NCBI GenBank assembly: GCA_025603075.1 | Contig: MU626508.1 | Coordinates: 1 to 26,483 of the forward strand | Direction: 5' to 3' | DNA length: 26,483 nucleotides | Origin: Neoconidiobolus thromboides FSU 785 | Taxonomy: Eukaryota > Entomophthoromycota > Entomophthoromycetes > Entomophthorales > Neoconidiobolaceae | Part shown: piece by piece, positions 1-10,101 of the stretch | Layout of the letters: the number at the start of each line of letters is the position of its first letter | Numbering within the stretch: position 1 is the first letter of the stretch | The notes under the pieces: model-generated | The model's input: the letters and a program-made list of their open reading frames with translations, nothing else | The model's database searches: none | Told to the model about the DNA's origin: nothing | Translations under genes and position numbers: made by a program

Positions 1-257
1 TTTTCAGAGTATAAAAGAGTTTACAGAGTATAATAGTTCGAGGCTTTTTAACTGAATTAATCCCTGATATCTCGAACATTTAATAAAGCCACTAAGTTTT
101 CTTAATATTATTTTACATAGATTTTACATTAGTATTGTCTATTCTATTTGTCTTATATAGCTTGTAACCTATTACGTGCTATTCCTCATAATTCAAGTCT
201 ATCTTAGTCACATAAACTAAGACCTTTCGACTTATAGTGTAGTCAACCCAGCAATAG

Positions 258-806
258 CTGTTCTTGACTCCAAACCCTGAGTACCAGATTTCACACAATG
301 TTAGTAACACTTCAAATTTGAAAAAAAGATTTCCAGGACGTCAAGATGCTAACCTTTTTGATGATAAGAAAATTAAGGTAAGTTTAAATAACTATATATT
401 ATTAATTGTTTAATTAATTTTCTATTTAGATTAAAATTGATCAAGACCAAAGTAATATCAATACTAAAAAGTATTTAGAAAACTATCTATTATCAATTTT
501 TCAAAGTTGTAGTAATGAAAATAACAATGAGCTTACACAGATTAAAAAAGAGGAATCTAAACCCTTTGCTATTAATCAACTAATGGAAAAAAGACCACTT
601 GTAGAAAATAATAATGGGGATGTTTTTTTGGCTTCATTACTTTTTCCATCTTTTAAGCGTTATTTGAGCAGAAAAATTGTTAGTAAAATTCTTAAATACA
701 AAAATACATCCCCAATGTTGATGATTTTTTAAGTTCAAAAAGAGATTTTCTAGAATGTGAAGATACAAATTTATTTGATTATATGAAATTTAAATCAAAA
801 AGATAA
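258..806 (+). pseudogene. Unidentified gene fragment interrupted by a MITE
   Basis: I do not recognise this gene. An open frame starts after a possible acceptor (CAATAG, ending at 257), runs 258-377, crosses a 52-nt intron (378-429, GTAAGT donor, CTATTTAG acceptor) and continues 430-615 as Lys/Asp/Asn-rich sequence. At 616 a 98-bp foldback element begins. The element reads open in the same frame, and the frame stops at 730-732 shortly after it. If the element (616-713) and one copy of the flanking AAT are ignored, the upstream frame joins a further 30 codons to a stop at 804-806, and this tail (VDDFLSSKRDF onward) has the same charged composition. The 5' end and start codon were not found. 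It may be a disrupted relic or a gene that now uses the element as its C-terminal coding sequence. Confidence 0.45.
616..713 (+). mobile_element. Foldback MITE, copy 1 (inside an open coding frame)
   Basis: This 98-bp element begins GGGGATGT and ends ACATCCCC, so the ends are inverted repeats. It is flanked by AAT on both sides (613-615 and 714-716), a candidate 3-bp target duplication. The interior resembles copies 2, 4 and 7. It interrupts the gene fragment at 258-806. It encodes no transposase and must be non-autonomous. Confidence 0.8.
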
Positions 807-1436
807 TCAATAATAATTATAATTACAGACACATCCAAGCTAAAGATAGACAGTAACTTAGGATTTCTATATTTTTGATTATAAACTTTTAACAAAATAT
901 CCTTACTATCTATCATTAATAATATTAGGTCAACGCTTACTACTACAAGTAATTAGATGAATTTTGACTTTATTTTATAGCTTTTTCTAATATTAATTTA
1001 CCTTTGAATCCATTCTGTTTTAATTTCAAAGCCCAAACAATATGTTAGTATTACACTTAAATTATTGCTTGGTTATGATAAATAACTCGTTAACATTATT
1101 GTTATTCTAATCTATCGTATTAATCTGTTGAACTCCAATTTTTTATTCCTTACCTAAGTTAATCGGATAACCTATTGCCTTATGTTTTTATTCTTCATTC
1201 TATTTTATTCTATCTAACGTTATATAAGTTAAATAAATGTATTAGTTTAATTTTTATTATAATAAAGTAATGTTTATTATCGCTATTTCAACTTTTTAAA
1301 AGTTTAACTATTCAATTTCTTTTAATCATTGAAAACAATAATATTTTTAATTCTAGATAAAAAGATGTTAATATATTTGAAGTTTAATAAATCTAGTCTT
1401 ATTATAGTCCTAATTAAAAGGATAGTTTTAATATAT
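807..1436. other. Intergenic, AT-rich, no gene seen
   Basis: I found no supported exon chain, RNA gene or repeat here. Short open frames are scattered and lack splice or start context. Confidence 0.6.
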
Positions 1437-1535
1437 GAGGATGTATTTTTATGTTTAAGAATTTTGCTAACAATTTTTCCGCTCAAATAGGGCTTAAAAA
1501 ATGGAAAAAGCAATGAAACTAAAAAAATCATCCCC
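1437..1535 (-). mobile_element. Foldback MITE, copy 2
   Basis: The element lies in reverse orientation relative to copy 1. It starts GAGGATGT and ends CATCCCC, with ATAT on both outer sides. The short minus-strand open frame across it is the element's own sequence, not a gene. Confidence 0.8.
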
Positions 1536-1711
1536 ATATCTTTGTTAAAACTTAAGTAAGCAAATTAATTTTACGTTTTAGCCATATTTAGTCTCTATTG
1601 AAATAAATTAGCTTAATATTAAGAAGCTTTAAGTACTATTATTTCAAAATTATTTCAACTATTTATTTATAGTTTGTTATAATAAAAAAGGCACCCATTA
1701 CTAGAAAACAA

Positions 1712-1938
1712 TTATAATACAATGAGACTTCCATCTATTAGCGTTTCCAAGAATTTAAATGTTCTTATAAACCCGAATCCAACATTTGGGGATGTAATTT
1801 TAAGGATTTTACTAGTAACTTTTCCACTTAAATAGCGCTTTAATGGAAAAAGTGAGGAAACCAAAAAAAACACCCCTTTCCTAATATCTTCCACTCGAAA
1901 TAAGCAACTTCGCCATCCAATTGAAGCCAATAACTATC
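1712..1938 (-). pseudogene. Possible coding relic interrupted by a MITE
   Basis: On the minus strand, sequence from 1938 (after a possible GGATTAG acceptor) reads DSYWLQLDGEVAYFEWKIL up to the element at 1788-1876. Beyond the element, sequence to the stop at 1712-1714 reads VGFGFIRTFKFLETLIDG in the frame obtained when the element and one flanking AAA are ignored. The composition is protein-like but I recognise no family, and no start was found. It could be a dead gene or transposon relic; chance open reading cannot be excluded. Confidence 0.3.
1788..1876 (-). mobile_element. Foldback MITE, copy 3
   Basis: This 89-bp copy in reverse orientation starts GGGGATGT and ends ACACCCC. It is flanked by TTT on both sides (1785-1787 and 1877-1879), again a candidate 3-bp target duplication as for copy 1. 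It is slightly shorter than other copies through internal deletions. Confidence 0.75.
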
Positions 1939-2536
1939 CTAATCCTACCCTTATAGAATTATGTTCAGCACTAAAATTAAACTGAGATTGAAATTCAATG
2001 GTGGTGTTATAGTGGTAGTTGGTAACAATTTGCTTTATAAAATTATATTAAATGATTTAAGATATTTAAAGCGAATAAGTATGCTTTAACAATGAATAAA
2101 AGCAAGTAAGCTATTTTTAATAGCGGATAAAATGGAGAAATTGAATAATTGAATTGGACTAAGTTGCCAAGTTAACAAGGGTTTTAGTTTGAGTATTAAG
2201 TGAGATAAAAATAAGACTTTGCTATAATTAACTTCAAAGTTTTATAAGTTATTATTATCAAACTATTTTTATGCCTTTCAACTTCTCATTAATTAATTTT
2301 AATGGTTTAATAATTGTGATTGTTAATGATTTCACCATTTAGAATCATTTAAGACTAAAAATAAAACTAGGATATTTAAATTTAGGCTTGAATTTTATTT
2401 TTAAAGAATTTTTATTTTATCATTAACCTTTATTCATACCAATCATATCCGAATAATAAGAAATACAAATATTAATTTTATAAAATAAAACTTTGAATAT
2501 ATTTTTCTAATTCTACTATCTTTATTCACGTAAAAA
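1939..2536. other. Intergenic, AT-rich
   Basis: A short protein-like open stretch on the minus strand (about 1940-2030) may belong to the relic beside it. Otherwise nothing is recognisable. The end of this stretch is the promoter region of the surface-protein gene that starts at 2537. Confidence 0.5.
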
Positions 2537-3756
2537 ATGAAATTGAATTATTTAAATCTTTCCATTTGTATATTACTCAATTGTATATCAAGTATGGGTC
2601 TATAATTCAACATCAATCGAAATTCTTATTAACACTATTGTCTCTAGACTCCCAAAGTTTCCAACTTGAGAATAACAATAATCCTATAGGTAGTTCACAA
2701 TAACAACCCTACATTCCAACTAAACTAATTTCATTTATCAGCGATTTCGAATCCCAACTTAGTTCCTAAATTAGTTTATTACCGTCGAGCCGATACTGAA
2801 GCTGAGGTAATTATTCCAACTTCAAGCTCCGACAGTAGTAGTATTGAGACTTCAACTCTAAAGACTAATAAAGTTGAATCATCTGTTTCTACAAGTGAAA
2901 GTGATATTTTAACTTCTACTAGTTTAGTTGCAACGAGTAAACAAACTACTACTGTTTTGGAATCTTCAACTTCATTATCAAATACTGATACTACTACTAA
3001 GGAGTCCATATCTTCAGTTTCCAAAACAGTTACTTCTGTTTCAGAATCTCAAAGTCAATCAGAAAGCAAAAGTAACTTTAAATATTATATTTCAAAAAAA
3101 ATCTCATACTAATTCAAATTAACAGCCACTACTACTGAGCCCAAATCCAGTTCCTTACAAACAAGTGAGTTAACTACTAGTCAAACTACTTCAAGTTTAA
3201 CTAAATCTGATTCTGTTACTTCAGAAACCCCATCCACCACTAAAGAAACCCCATCCACCACTAAAGAAACTCCATCCACCACTAAAGAAACTCCATCAAC
3301 TTCCAGTACTAAAGAACCAGAGACTAAGACTACTACTAAAAGTGAATCTACTCCATCTACTTCGACTACTAAAAGTGAACCTACTGATTCTACTACTACC
3401 AGTAAATCAGAACCAACTTCATCTACTGATAAACAAACCAGTACTGATAGCTCAGGTAAATAAGACTTTTTATGTAACTCAAAATGTAATAACTAATCTC
3501 ATTTCTTTTTTATTTAGTGCTCAAAACCACTTCAAGTAGTAAACCAAAACCAAGTTCAGATGAAGAATATGAAGTTACATCGACTCAAGTAGAAGTAGTT
3601 ACTATTTCGGGATCGAGAACAACTACGACTTACGTTTTTACTTCAAAAGTTAAAGCTAAATCTCAGGCTAATAATCAACCAGATTCTAGTGCTAATATGA
3701 TAGCATTAGGTTCAACTACAGCTGTGATCTTTTTGTGTACCTTATTTTTAAATTGA
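2537..3756 (+). CDS. Ser/Thr-rich GPI-type cell-surface protein
   Basis: Five exons are inferred: 2537-2591, 2648-2689, 2742-3071, 3126-3455 and 3518-3756, which join to 996 nt (331 aa). All four introns are 52-62 nt and split a codon after its first base. The first exon gives a signal peptide, MKLNYLNLSICILLNCIS. The middle is Ser/Thr-rich (SSS, TTT, SES runs) with about four TPSTTKE-type repeats near 3227-3310. The C-terminus has a small-residue stretch (SSANM) followed by a hydrophobic tail ending LFLN, which fits a GPI-anchor signal. The likely product is an O-mannosylated wall or membrane protein; no catalytic domain is visible. The 42-nt exon 2 is the least certain part: a single 150-nt intron (2592-2741) would also keep the frame. 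Confidence 0.72.
3227..3310 (+). repeat. 21-bp tandem repeat in the surface-protein gene
   Basis: Three near-identical 21-bp units (3227-3247, 3248-3268, 3269-3289) and a diverged fourth encode TPSTTKE repeats. Units differ at one or two third-codon positions. Such in-frame repeats commonly vary in number among strains in fungal wall proteins. Confidence 0.85.
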
Positions 3757-3910
3757 TTAAAATAAAAAGTTTTTATATTGTATTAACTGATATATTGTTT
3801 TTGAGTTTCATTGTTTTATATAAGAATCTATTTTTTGGTTGAAATTATTTTGTTCATTTTAAGGGTTACTAGGGGGGATTTAATAGCTGAATTATAAAAA
3901 AACATTATAT

Positions 3911-4007
3911 GGGGATGTTTTTCTTGATTTCATTACTTTTCTATCTTTTAAGCGTTATTTGGATGGAAAGATTGTTAGCAAATTCTTAAACATAAAAATA
4001 CATCCCC
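3911..4007 (+). mobile_element. Foldback MITE, copy 4
   Basis: This 97-bp element starts GGGGATGT and ends ACATCCCC, with ATAT flanking both sides. It lies 155 bp downstream of the surface-protein stop codon and in the same orientation as copy 1. Confidence 0.82.
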
Positions 4008-4236
4008 ATATTATTGAATTTAATGATAATATTGGATCTTTGATATTGATATTTTTGATATTTGATTTTCTATAAGAACCAATAAAGTCAATGCTAAAAC
4101 TCAAGTTAACCAATGATTTGAATGCTTTACAAACGCGCTCCTCATGAGGGATAAAAAATAAAGTAAAATCAAAAAGTGATTTTAGAATTTATTAGCTTTT
4201 AATTGAATTAGTAAAAAAATTGGTTAAAGATTGATA

Positions 4237-6004
4237 ATGGATTCATCGCCTGAAGTAATTAACTGACATAACTGTATGAATCAACTCATTGCTAATAACT
4301 CTTAATAGACAACCAAAAGAAGTTATTCCTTTGATGGAGAAGAAGGAGATAAGATAGAAAATAAAGTTATTAGAAATGAGTAAGTTAAAATAAAAGATAT
4401 TATAATAAATTAAAAACAATAAATAAATATTATTTAGTTTAATTCATTCATTAGATTATGAAACTTTGAATAAATTATATTATTTACATTTATTTCCTTA
4501 TCATCATATTTATCGATGGTTAAATTATGGGATGAAAGGTAAAGTTTATGAAATTCCAATTTAAAATTCATAAAATATTAATAATATACATATATATTTA
4601 TTAGAAACTAAAAATTTTATAAACCGAGAATTTTCATTTACATTAGAAAATGATATTTATTTAAGATATCAATCTTTTGATAATGAAATTCAATTTAAAG
4701 ATAGAATATTACGTACTTTACCAAAAAAAATGGATATTGGTGCAGTTTATTCTATTAAAGTAAGTGTATTGAATTGTTTTCATTTAATGTATTTAATATG
4801 TATACATTTAATTTATTTTTATTTAATTTATTTTTATTTAATTTATTTTTATTTAGCCTTCCGATAAAAAAATGATCAATAGTAATAATTTTATTCCATT
4901 GGAAAAAGAATTAGTATTTGATATTGATTTAACGGATTATGATCAAGTTAGAACTTGTTGTAGGTAAAAATATATAATAATAAATATAATAATAAATTTA
5001 TTAAATATTATTATTATAGTGGTGCTGATATTTGTTTAAAATGTTGGAAATTTATAACATTAGCAGTAAAGGTATTGCATCAAATATTAACTGGTAAGTT
5101 AAATTCATTCATTATAATAATTATTTATATGTTTATTAATATAAATAATTTAATAATAAATAGAGGATTTTGGATTTGAGCATATATTATGGGTATATAG
5201 TGGTAGAAGAGGAGTTCATGGATGGGTATGTGATAATAGAGCTAGGAAATTAAATAATGAAAGTAGAAAAGCAATTATGAATTATATTGACATTCATCGT
5301 AATAACAATAATAGTGAAAGGAAAGTTAATTTAGGATTAAATTTATATCCTAGATTTGAAACAATGAAAGAATATATTGAATATCAATTTCAAGATATTA
5401 TAATTCAAGAACAACAATTATTTAGTAATCGAAAAAGAGAATTAATAGCCAAATGTTTACCTGAAGAAAACTTATATTTAGATTTATTAGATGAATGGAA
5501 TAAAAATAATAGTAATAATAGTCAACAAAATTGGTATTTATTGGAAAAATTTATTGAAAATAAATTAAAATTATATAAAAATAAAAAAATAAACAATAGT
5601 TTGTTATCTACTTTATTAAGAGATATTAAATTTCAATCGGTTTATCCTAGATTAGATACTAATGTTACTATTAATATTAATCATTTATTAAAAGCTCCTT
5701 TCTGTATTCATCCTAGTACTAGTAAGTTTTATTATTATATATTATTTGTTTTAATTTGTTTTAAATAGGAAGAATATGTGTACCCATAGCAATTGAAGAT
5801 ATTGATCATTTTAATCCATTAGATGTACCAACGGATAGTCAATTGATTAATGAAATGAATAATTATTCAGGTGAACATGTTAAAAATGAAGTATTTAAAA
5901 CTAGTTTATTTAAATATGTTAAACTATTTAATCATTTTATCGATAATACTGTTAGATCACAATCAGAGCAAGCAAAGAATTTAGATAAAGATTTGGAATT
6001 TTAA
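4237..6004 (+). CDS. PRI1: DNA primase catalytic (small) subunit
   Basis: Makes RNA primers for replication in the polymerase alpha-primase complex. Eight exons are inferred: 4237-4254, 4309-4379, 4438-4538, 4605-4759, 4857-4963, 5020-5093, 5164-5721 and 5769-6004 (1320 nt, 439 aa; the human subunit is about 420). Conserved blocks in order are [33 protein letters not shown], the catalytic [11 protein letters not shown] (Asp137, Asp139), the zinc-binding [11 protein letters not shown] (Cys149, 150, 156, 159), [21 protein letters not shown], and PRLDTNV with the third catalytic Asp340. The tail KLFNHFIDN matches the family end. The first two exons (19 and 71 nt scale) rest on splice logic and an N-terminus richer in Glu/Lys than usual, so the start is less certain than the rest. 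Confidence 0.95.
4806..4850 (+). repeat. 15-bp tandem triplication in primase intron 4
   Basis: Three perfect copies of ATTTAATTTATTTTT fill the 3' half of the intron at 4760-4856, followed directly by the acceptor ATTTAG. At 97 nt this intron is longer than most in the gene because of the repeat. Confidence 0.9.
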
Positions 6005-6148
6005 ATATAATAAAATTATAAATATAATAAAATTATGAATATATAAACGTATAAATACAGAAATATAATTTTTATTTGATTGGTTGATACTTTTTTGAAT
6101 TTAATTTGGGTTAAAAAATAATGATGATGATTTTTTAAATTAATTGAA

Positions 6149-7732
6149 ATGGAAAATAATTTAAAATATTATTTTAAAAAATTAGCTTTATTAGATGGAG
6201 AAAATGCTAGTAAAATATTATCTAAAGAGACGCAAGTAAGTAATAATAATAACAACAATAACAGATAATCAATTTTATAATTTTTATTTATTATAGAATA
6301 CCAAAATTAATAATATATTAAATAAATTAATTCAAGGAGAAGAAATGTATCATAATTTAGAATATTTAAAAACTAAAAGATTTAGAAGAGAAGATGTGAG
6401 TTAACTATTAACTATTCTATAAATACATAATAATAATAAATTAATTGATATTATTATAGTATCTATTAACTTTCTATAGTAATATAGTGGATGAGATTAA
6501 TTCTATAGAAAATTTTTATATAGCAAGAGCAAAAGATACGCCGTCTTTAGTATCTTCTTACTTAAATAAAAAATCGGAATTTCAGGATTTATTTAATTCA
6601 ATTAAAGAAGTTATTAAATTAAGGAAATATTTAATTAAAGGGTAAATGAGATTGAATTATTATTAAGAAAGTAAGAGTTATTGATAATTATTCTTTTGTT
6701 TAGATACAAACTATTAGTAAACAATACCGAGTTTGTTCCATTTTTAACTTGGCTGGATCTCATTGAAGAAGCTTTTTTTCATTTTGAATATTATCATTTT
6801 TCAAAAGTTATGGAACAATTTGTATTAGTTATAAAGTAAGTGTTAGTTATATATAACATACTAATATGTATTAATTGATAATATTTTAATAGATATGAAT
6901 TATTAATATTGAAATATTTAATTCATTCTCAATTAAGTATAGCTAAATTAGATTTCAAAAAATCAATATTAAATTTTTACAAAACTCATCAATATTATAT
7001 ATTATGGAAGACGTTTTTAAAAGACAATTTAAAGGAAGATGTAAGTTTAGTATTATTATGCTAATATGATTTAATAATTCGGTAATTTAATAATATTTCA
7101 TTTTATTCTATTTAGGAGATTAATGATAAAGATAATAATAACAAAAATGATACAACTACGAATAACAATAATGATAATAATAATTCTAGTTTAAATATCA
7201 ATATGTTTTCATTTATAACATCAATAGCAGAGGTAAATTTAATATAATTGAATATAAATTTAATATAGAGTTAGTATAGATTTAATATATTAAAATCATT
7301 ATTTTAGTTATCCTTTAGTAATGGAAACAAACAACAAAGTAAATTAAAAATAAGTAAATTAATGCATTGGCTAGAATTATTTTATGATCATTTGTTAGCT
7401 AAATTAACTTTATATTTTCATTATCCATTACTGGATATGGAATTAAAATTAAATAATGGTAACGGTAAATCTTTATGGAAGAATGTATTAGCTATAGATT
7501 ATCCCTTAATGTAAGTAATATAATAATTGTTCAATAATTTTAATTATTTTTATTTTATTTATTTAGGTTTAAAAACTTTATTAAAAAAAGCGGAGCTTAT
7601 CATATAAGTTTAATATATCAAACAGATAAAGAACAACGATATAGTAAAAAAGGATTTATATGTGAAAACATGGCATATGAACCATTAATTGGTTTAGAAT
7701 CTTTCCCATTCTTATTTAGTTATCCAAATGTA

Positions 7733-7764
<32 letters not shown>

Positions 7765-8462
7765 TAACATTTTTATCCATTTATTTTTAGGATTTACCTA
7801 AAGAATATCGACCAGCATTAATCTCTATGATTATGAGTAATGATCAAAATCAATATAAAATACAAACTCATAATGATTTAACTAGTCCAATAAGTAATTC
7901 TTCTTCCACTATATTTACAAACGATAATAATCATACTATAATACACAATTCAACTATTAGCCAATCAAATAGTAATTATAATACATTAAATTTACCTGGT
8001 AGCAATGTATTAAGTAATTTAATGAAAACATCAGGATTAGGATTTAATTTAAGTTCAACAACAAGTCAACAAACATCAACAGTAACCTCACCAGAATATC
8101 AACAAAATACAATAACACTTAATAACTCTAGTACTCTACTTACCACAAGTTCAAGATCTATTTGTATTAAGCAAGAAGATTATTTATTAGAACCCATTCA
8201 TTTTTATGATCGTATAATGAATAGTACTTTTTATTTAACCAAAATTGATACTAAAGTCACACTTGCAGTTATATTTCAAGAAAAACATATTAAAAAAGAT
8301 TTAAAGGTTTGGAATTTTTTATTAAATTTGAGCCATAGATTAAGATGTTCTTATGCTACAAGTTGCTTATTAAATATGGAATTTAAAAATAGTACAAGTA
8401 ATACACTACCTAAGAGTACAAGTAGTACTTCTAAAGGTGGTACAGGAGGTAGTTATTTTTAA
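6149..8462 (+). CDS. KICSTOR subunit 2 (KICS2/C12orf66) homologue
   Basis: Nine exons are inferred: 6149-6235, 6297-6395, 6460-6641, 6704-6835, 6893-7040, 7116-7232, 7308-7510, 7567-7729 and 7791-8462 (1803 nt, 600 aa). In animals KICS2 is part of KICSTOR, which holds GATOR1 at the lysosome for amino-acid control of mTORC1. Matching blocks are KLMHWLELFYDHLLAKLTLYF (about 272-292; human has [20 protein letters not shown]), FKNFIKKSGAYHISLIYQ (324-341; human SFIRKYDAANVSLIF), RPALISMIM (384-392), and HFYDRIMNSTFYLTK with the following LAVIFQEKH (near 512 on; human HFYDDKVQSTYFLT). It is longer than human (about 446 aa) because of Asn-rich exon 6 and an Asn/Ser/Thr-rich insert at about 393-505. 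It starts 144 bp after the primase stop, same strand. Family assignment is by eye. Confidence 0.8.
7734..7764 (+). repeat. (ATA)n microsatellite in KICS2 intron 8
   Basis: About ten ATA units lie within the 61-nt intron 7730-7790 of the KICS2-like gene. Confidence 0.9.
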
Positions 8463-8775
8463 TGAGATTAATAAAAATTAAAGGCGAGAAGTTTCAAATA
8501 GTAAAAGTGACAGTTTAATTTATTATAATGATAAATAAAAATTCAAGTTTATTATTATAATAGCTTGTATAGCTAATAATTAATATTGTTACTTTTATTT
8601 ATTTTAAAATATTCTATGAAGTTTGAAATTAATAAATTAACAATAATTTACTTGATAACAATTTAAAAAATAGAGGATTGTAATAAAGAATAATATTTTA
8701 TCTTTTACCAAATCAATATACTGATAATTATTGATTTAATATCAAGGTCCGAATTTGTATTTAATATTAGGATAA
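8463..8775. other. Convergent intergenic region
   Basis: This AT-rich spacer separates the 3' ends of the KICS2-like gene (+) and the F-box gene (-). It presumably carries both polyadenylation regions; AATAAA-type motifs are present on both strands. No gene is seen. Confidence 0.6.
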
Positions 8776-10101
8776 TTACAAAAGTAAAGATGTTTCTCTA
8801 TCTTTTACCCAAGTGAACATAGGAATAGTTTCTAATTTAGTCTCAAGGACTGGATCCATATCTGGTATAACTGGTGCAACAAGGAATAAACAGGAAGTGA
8901 GTTCACACTCCACTTCAGTATCCGTATCAATCAACTCAAAGTTTTTAATTTTAAGTATACCTAAGTTTGGAAAAAAGGATAAAAAATAACAAAATTCTTC
9001 AAATGAAGCAGAAAATGAATCAAATGTAATTTCTTTTATAAATTGACATTTATCTAAATTACATTTAACTTTACAAGCATCGTCATTAGATAATATGAAT
9101 TTTCTATCAATACCATCAAACCTATTTTTTAAATAAGTAAAATGAAGAGTTTGAATATTTGTTAATAAAGCAATAGAAGCTAAAGATTCAATTGAAAAGA
9201 AATAAATACATATTTCTTTTAAACTTGGTAAATTTTTACAGCAATTAATAAAATCATTTGAATGAAAATAACCTAAACTAAGGATATTACTACCTTCAAC
9301 TAACTTGATACTATCTTGTCGTTTATTTTTATCTAGATGAATATAAATATTGTTGAATAATTTAACACTTTTTAACTGTTTTAGGTCCCCAAAACATTTA
9401 ATACTAAAACTAAATCTTCCTTTAACTTCTAATTTTAAATTAGAATTAAAACTAATATTAGATCGAAGTTCATTTCTTTGTGTAGTAAAATCACTTTCGG
9501 AATGAATTTTTAATACTTTTAATTTATAAAAATATCTCTTAATATGATCTAATCCATCTAGGTATAAATTTCCTTTGCCAATTACTATAAATGAATATAA
9601 TTTATTTGGATTAAAATATTTAATACAGTTTCCAATTGTAATATTAGTCCCAGTAATACCAAATACTTCAAGTTGATTTAAATAAGTACTAAAATAATCC
9701 ATTGATTTTTGAAAATAATTTAAATTCATAACCATCTTTCTTAATTTTGGTAATCCTTCTGTTAATTCATATTTTTCACAATCCTCTCCATCTAAATAAT
9801 TATAACGAATTGATTCAATGTTCGGACAATAACTTAAAAGATAGATATTACAGCTATTGATATTAATATGTCTCATCTGTGGTCCATATTGAATAATAAA
9901 ATTATTCTGATAATCACCAAATTTATCATCAATCCCATTTTGGTTATAAATAGAATAAATTAAATTTCTCTTAATAACTCTGTTAACGATTTTAAATAAA
10001 TATTTATTTAAAAATCGAAATTTAAATAGATCTTTTACATCTATAAATTCAAAGATTTCTTGTAATAAGATATCCGATAATTGTTCGAATTGCAATGTCA
10101 T
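8776..10101 (-). CDS. F-box protein
   Basis: A single uninterrupted 441-aa frame, unlike its intron-rich neighbours. Residues about 5-45 (QLSDILLQEIFEFIDVKDLF, then RFLNKYLFKIV) form an F-box: the LxxxxLxEIFxFxxxxDLxxFRxxNK pattern that recruits Skp1 in SCF ubiquitin ligases. The rest shows irregular leucine-rich repeats (for example LKVLKIHSES, LPSLKEICIY, NIQTLHFTYL, FPNLGILKIKNFEL), which in this class usually bind the substrate. No specific orthologue is recognised. Such LRR F-box genes often occur as large, fast-evolving families in early-diverging fungi. The start ATG gives an F-box at the usual N-terminal position. Confidence 0.8.
   Translation of the reverse strand: MTLQFEQLSDILLQEIFEFIDVKDLFKFRFLNKYLFKIVNRVIKRNLIYSIYNQNGIDDKFGDYQNNFIIQYGPQMRHININSCNIYLLSYCPNIESIRYNYLDGEDCEKYELTEGLPKLRKMVMNLNYFQKSMDYFSTYLNQLEVFGITGTNITIGNCIKYFNPNKLYSFIVIGKGNLYLDGLDHIKRYFYKLKVLKIHSESDFTTQRNELRSNISFNSNLKLEVKGRFSFSIKCFGDLKQLKSVKLFNNIYIHLDKNKRQDSIKLVEGSNILSLGYFHSNDFINCCKNLPSLKEICIYFFSIESLASIALLTNIQTLHFTYLKNRFDGIDRKFILSNDDACKVKCNLDKCQFIKEITFDSFSASFEEFCYFLSFFPNLGILKIKNFELIDTDTEVECELTSCLFLVAPVIPDMDPVLETKLETIPMFTWVKDRETSLLL

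Noticed and set aside
1322-1537. Minus-strand open frame of 71 codons
   Set aside because: It is mostly the sequence of a foldback element; the frame is not kept in copies 4 and 7, so it does not look like a conserved protein.
616-1876. Foldback elements as introner-type introns
   Set aside because: Copies inside frames lack consistent GT and AG borders (ends are GGGG and CCCC), so they would not splice out precisely.
2779-3024. Minus-strand open frame opposite the surface protein
   Set aside because: It is the antisense shadow of the Ser/Thr-rich coding sequence, which commonly leaves the opposite strand open.
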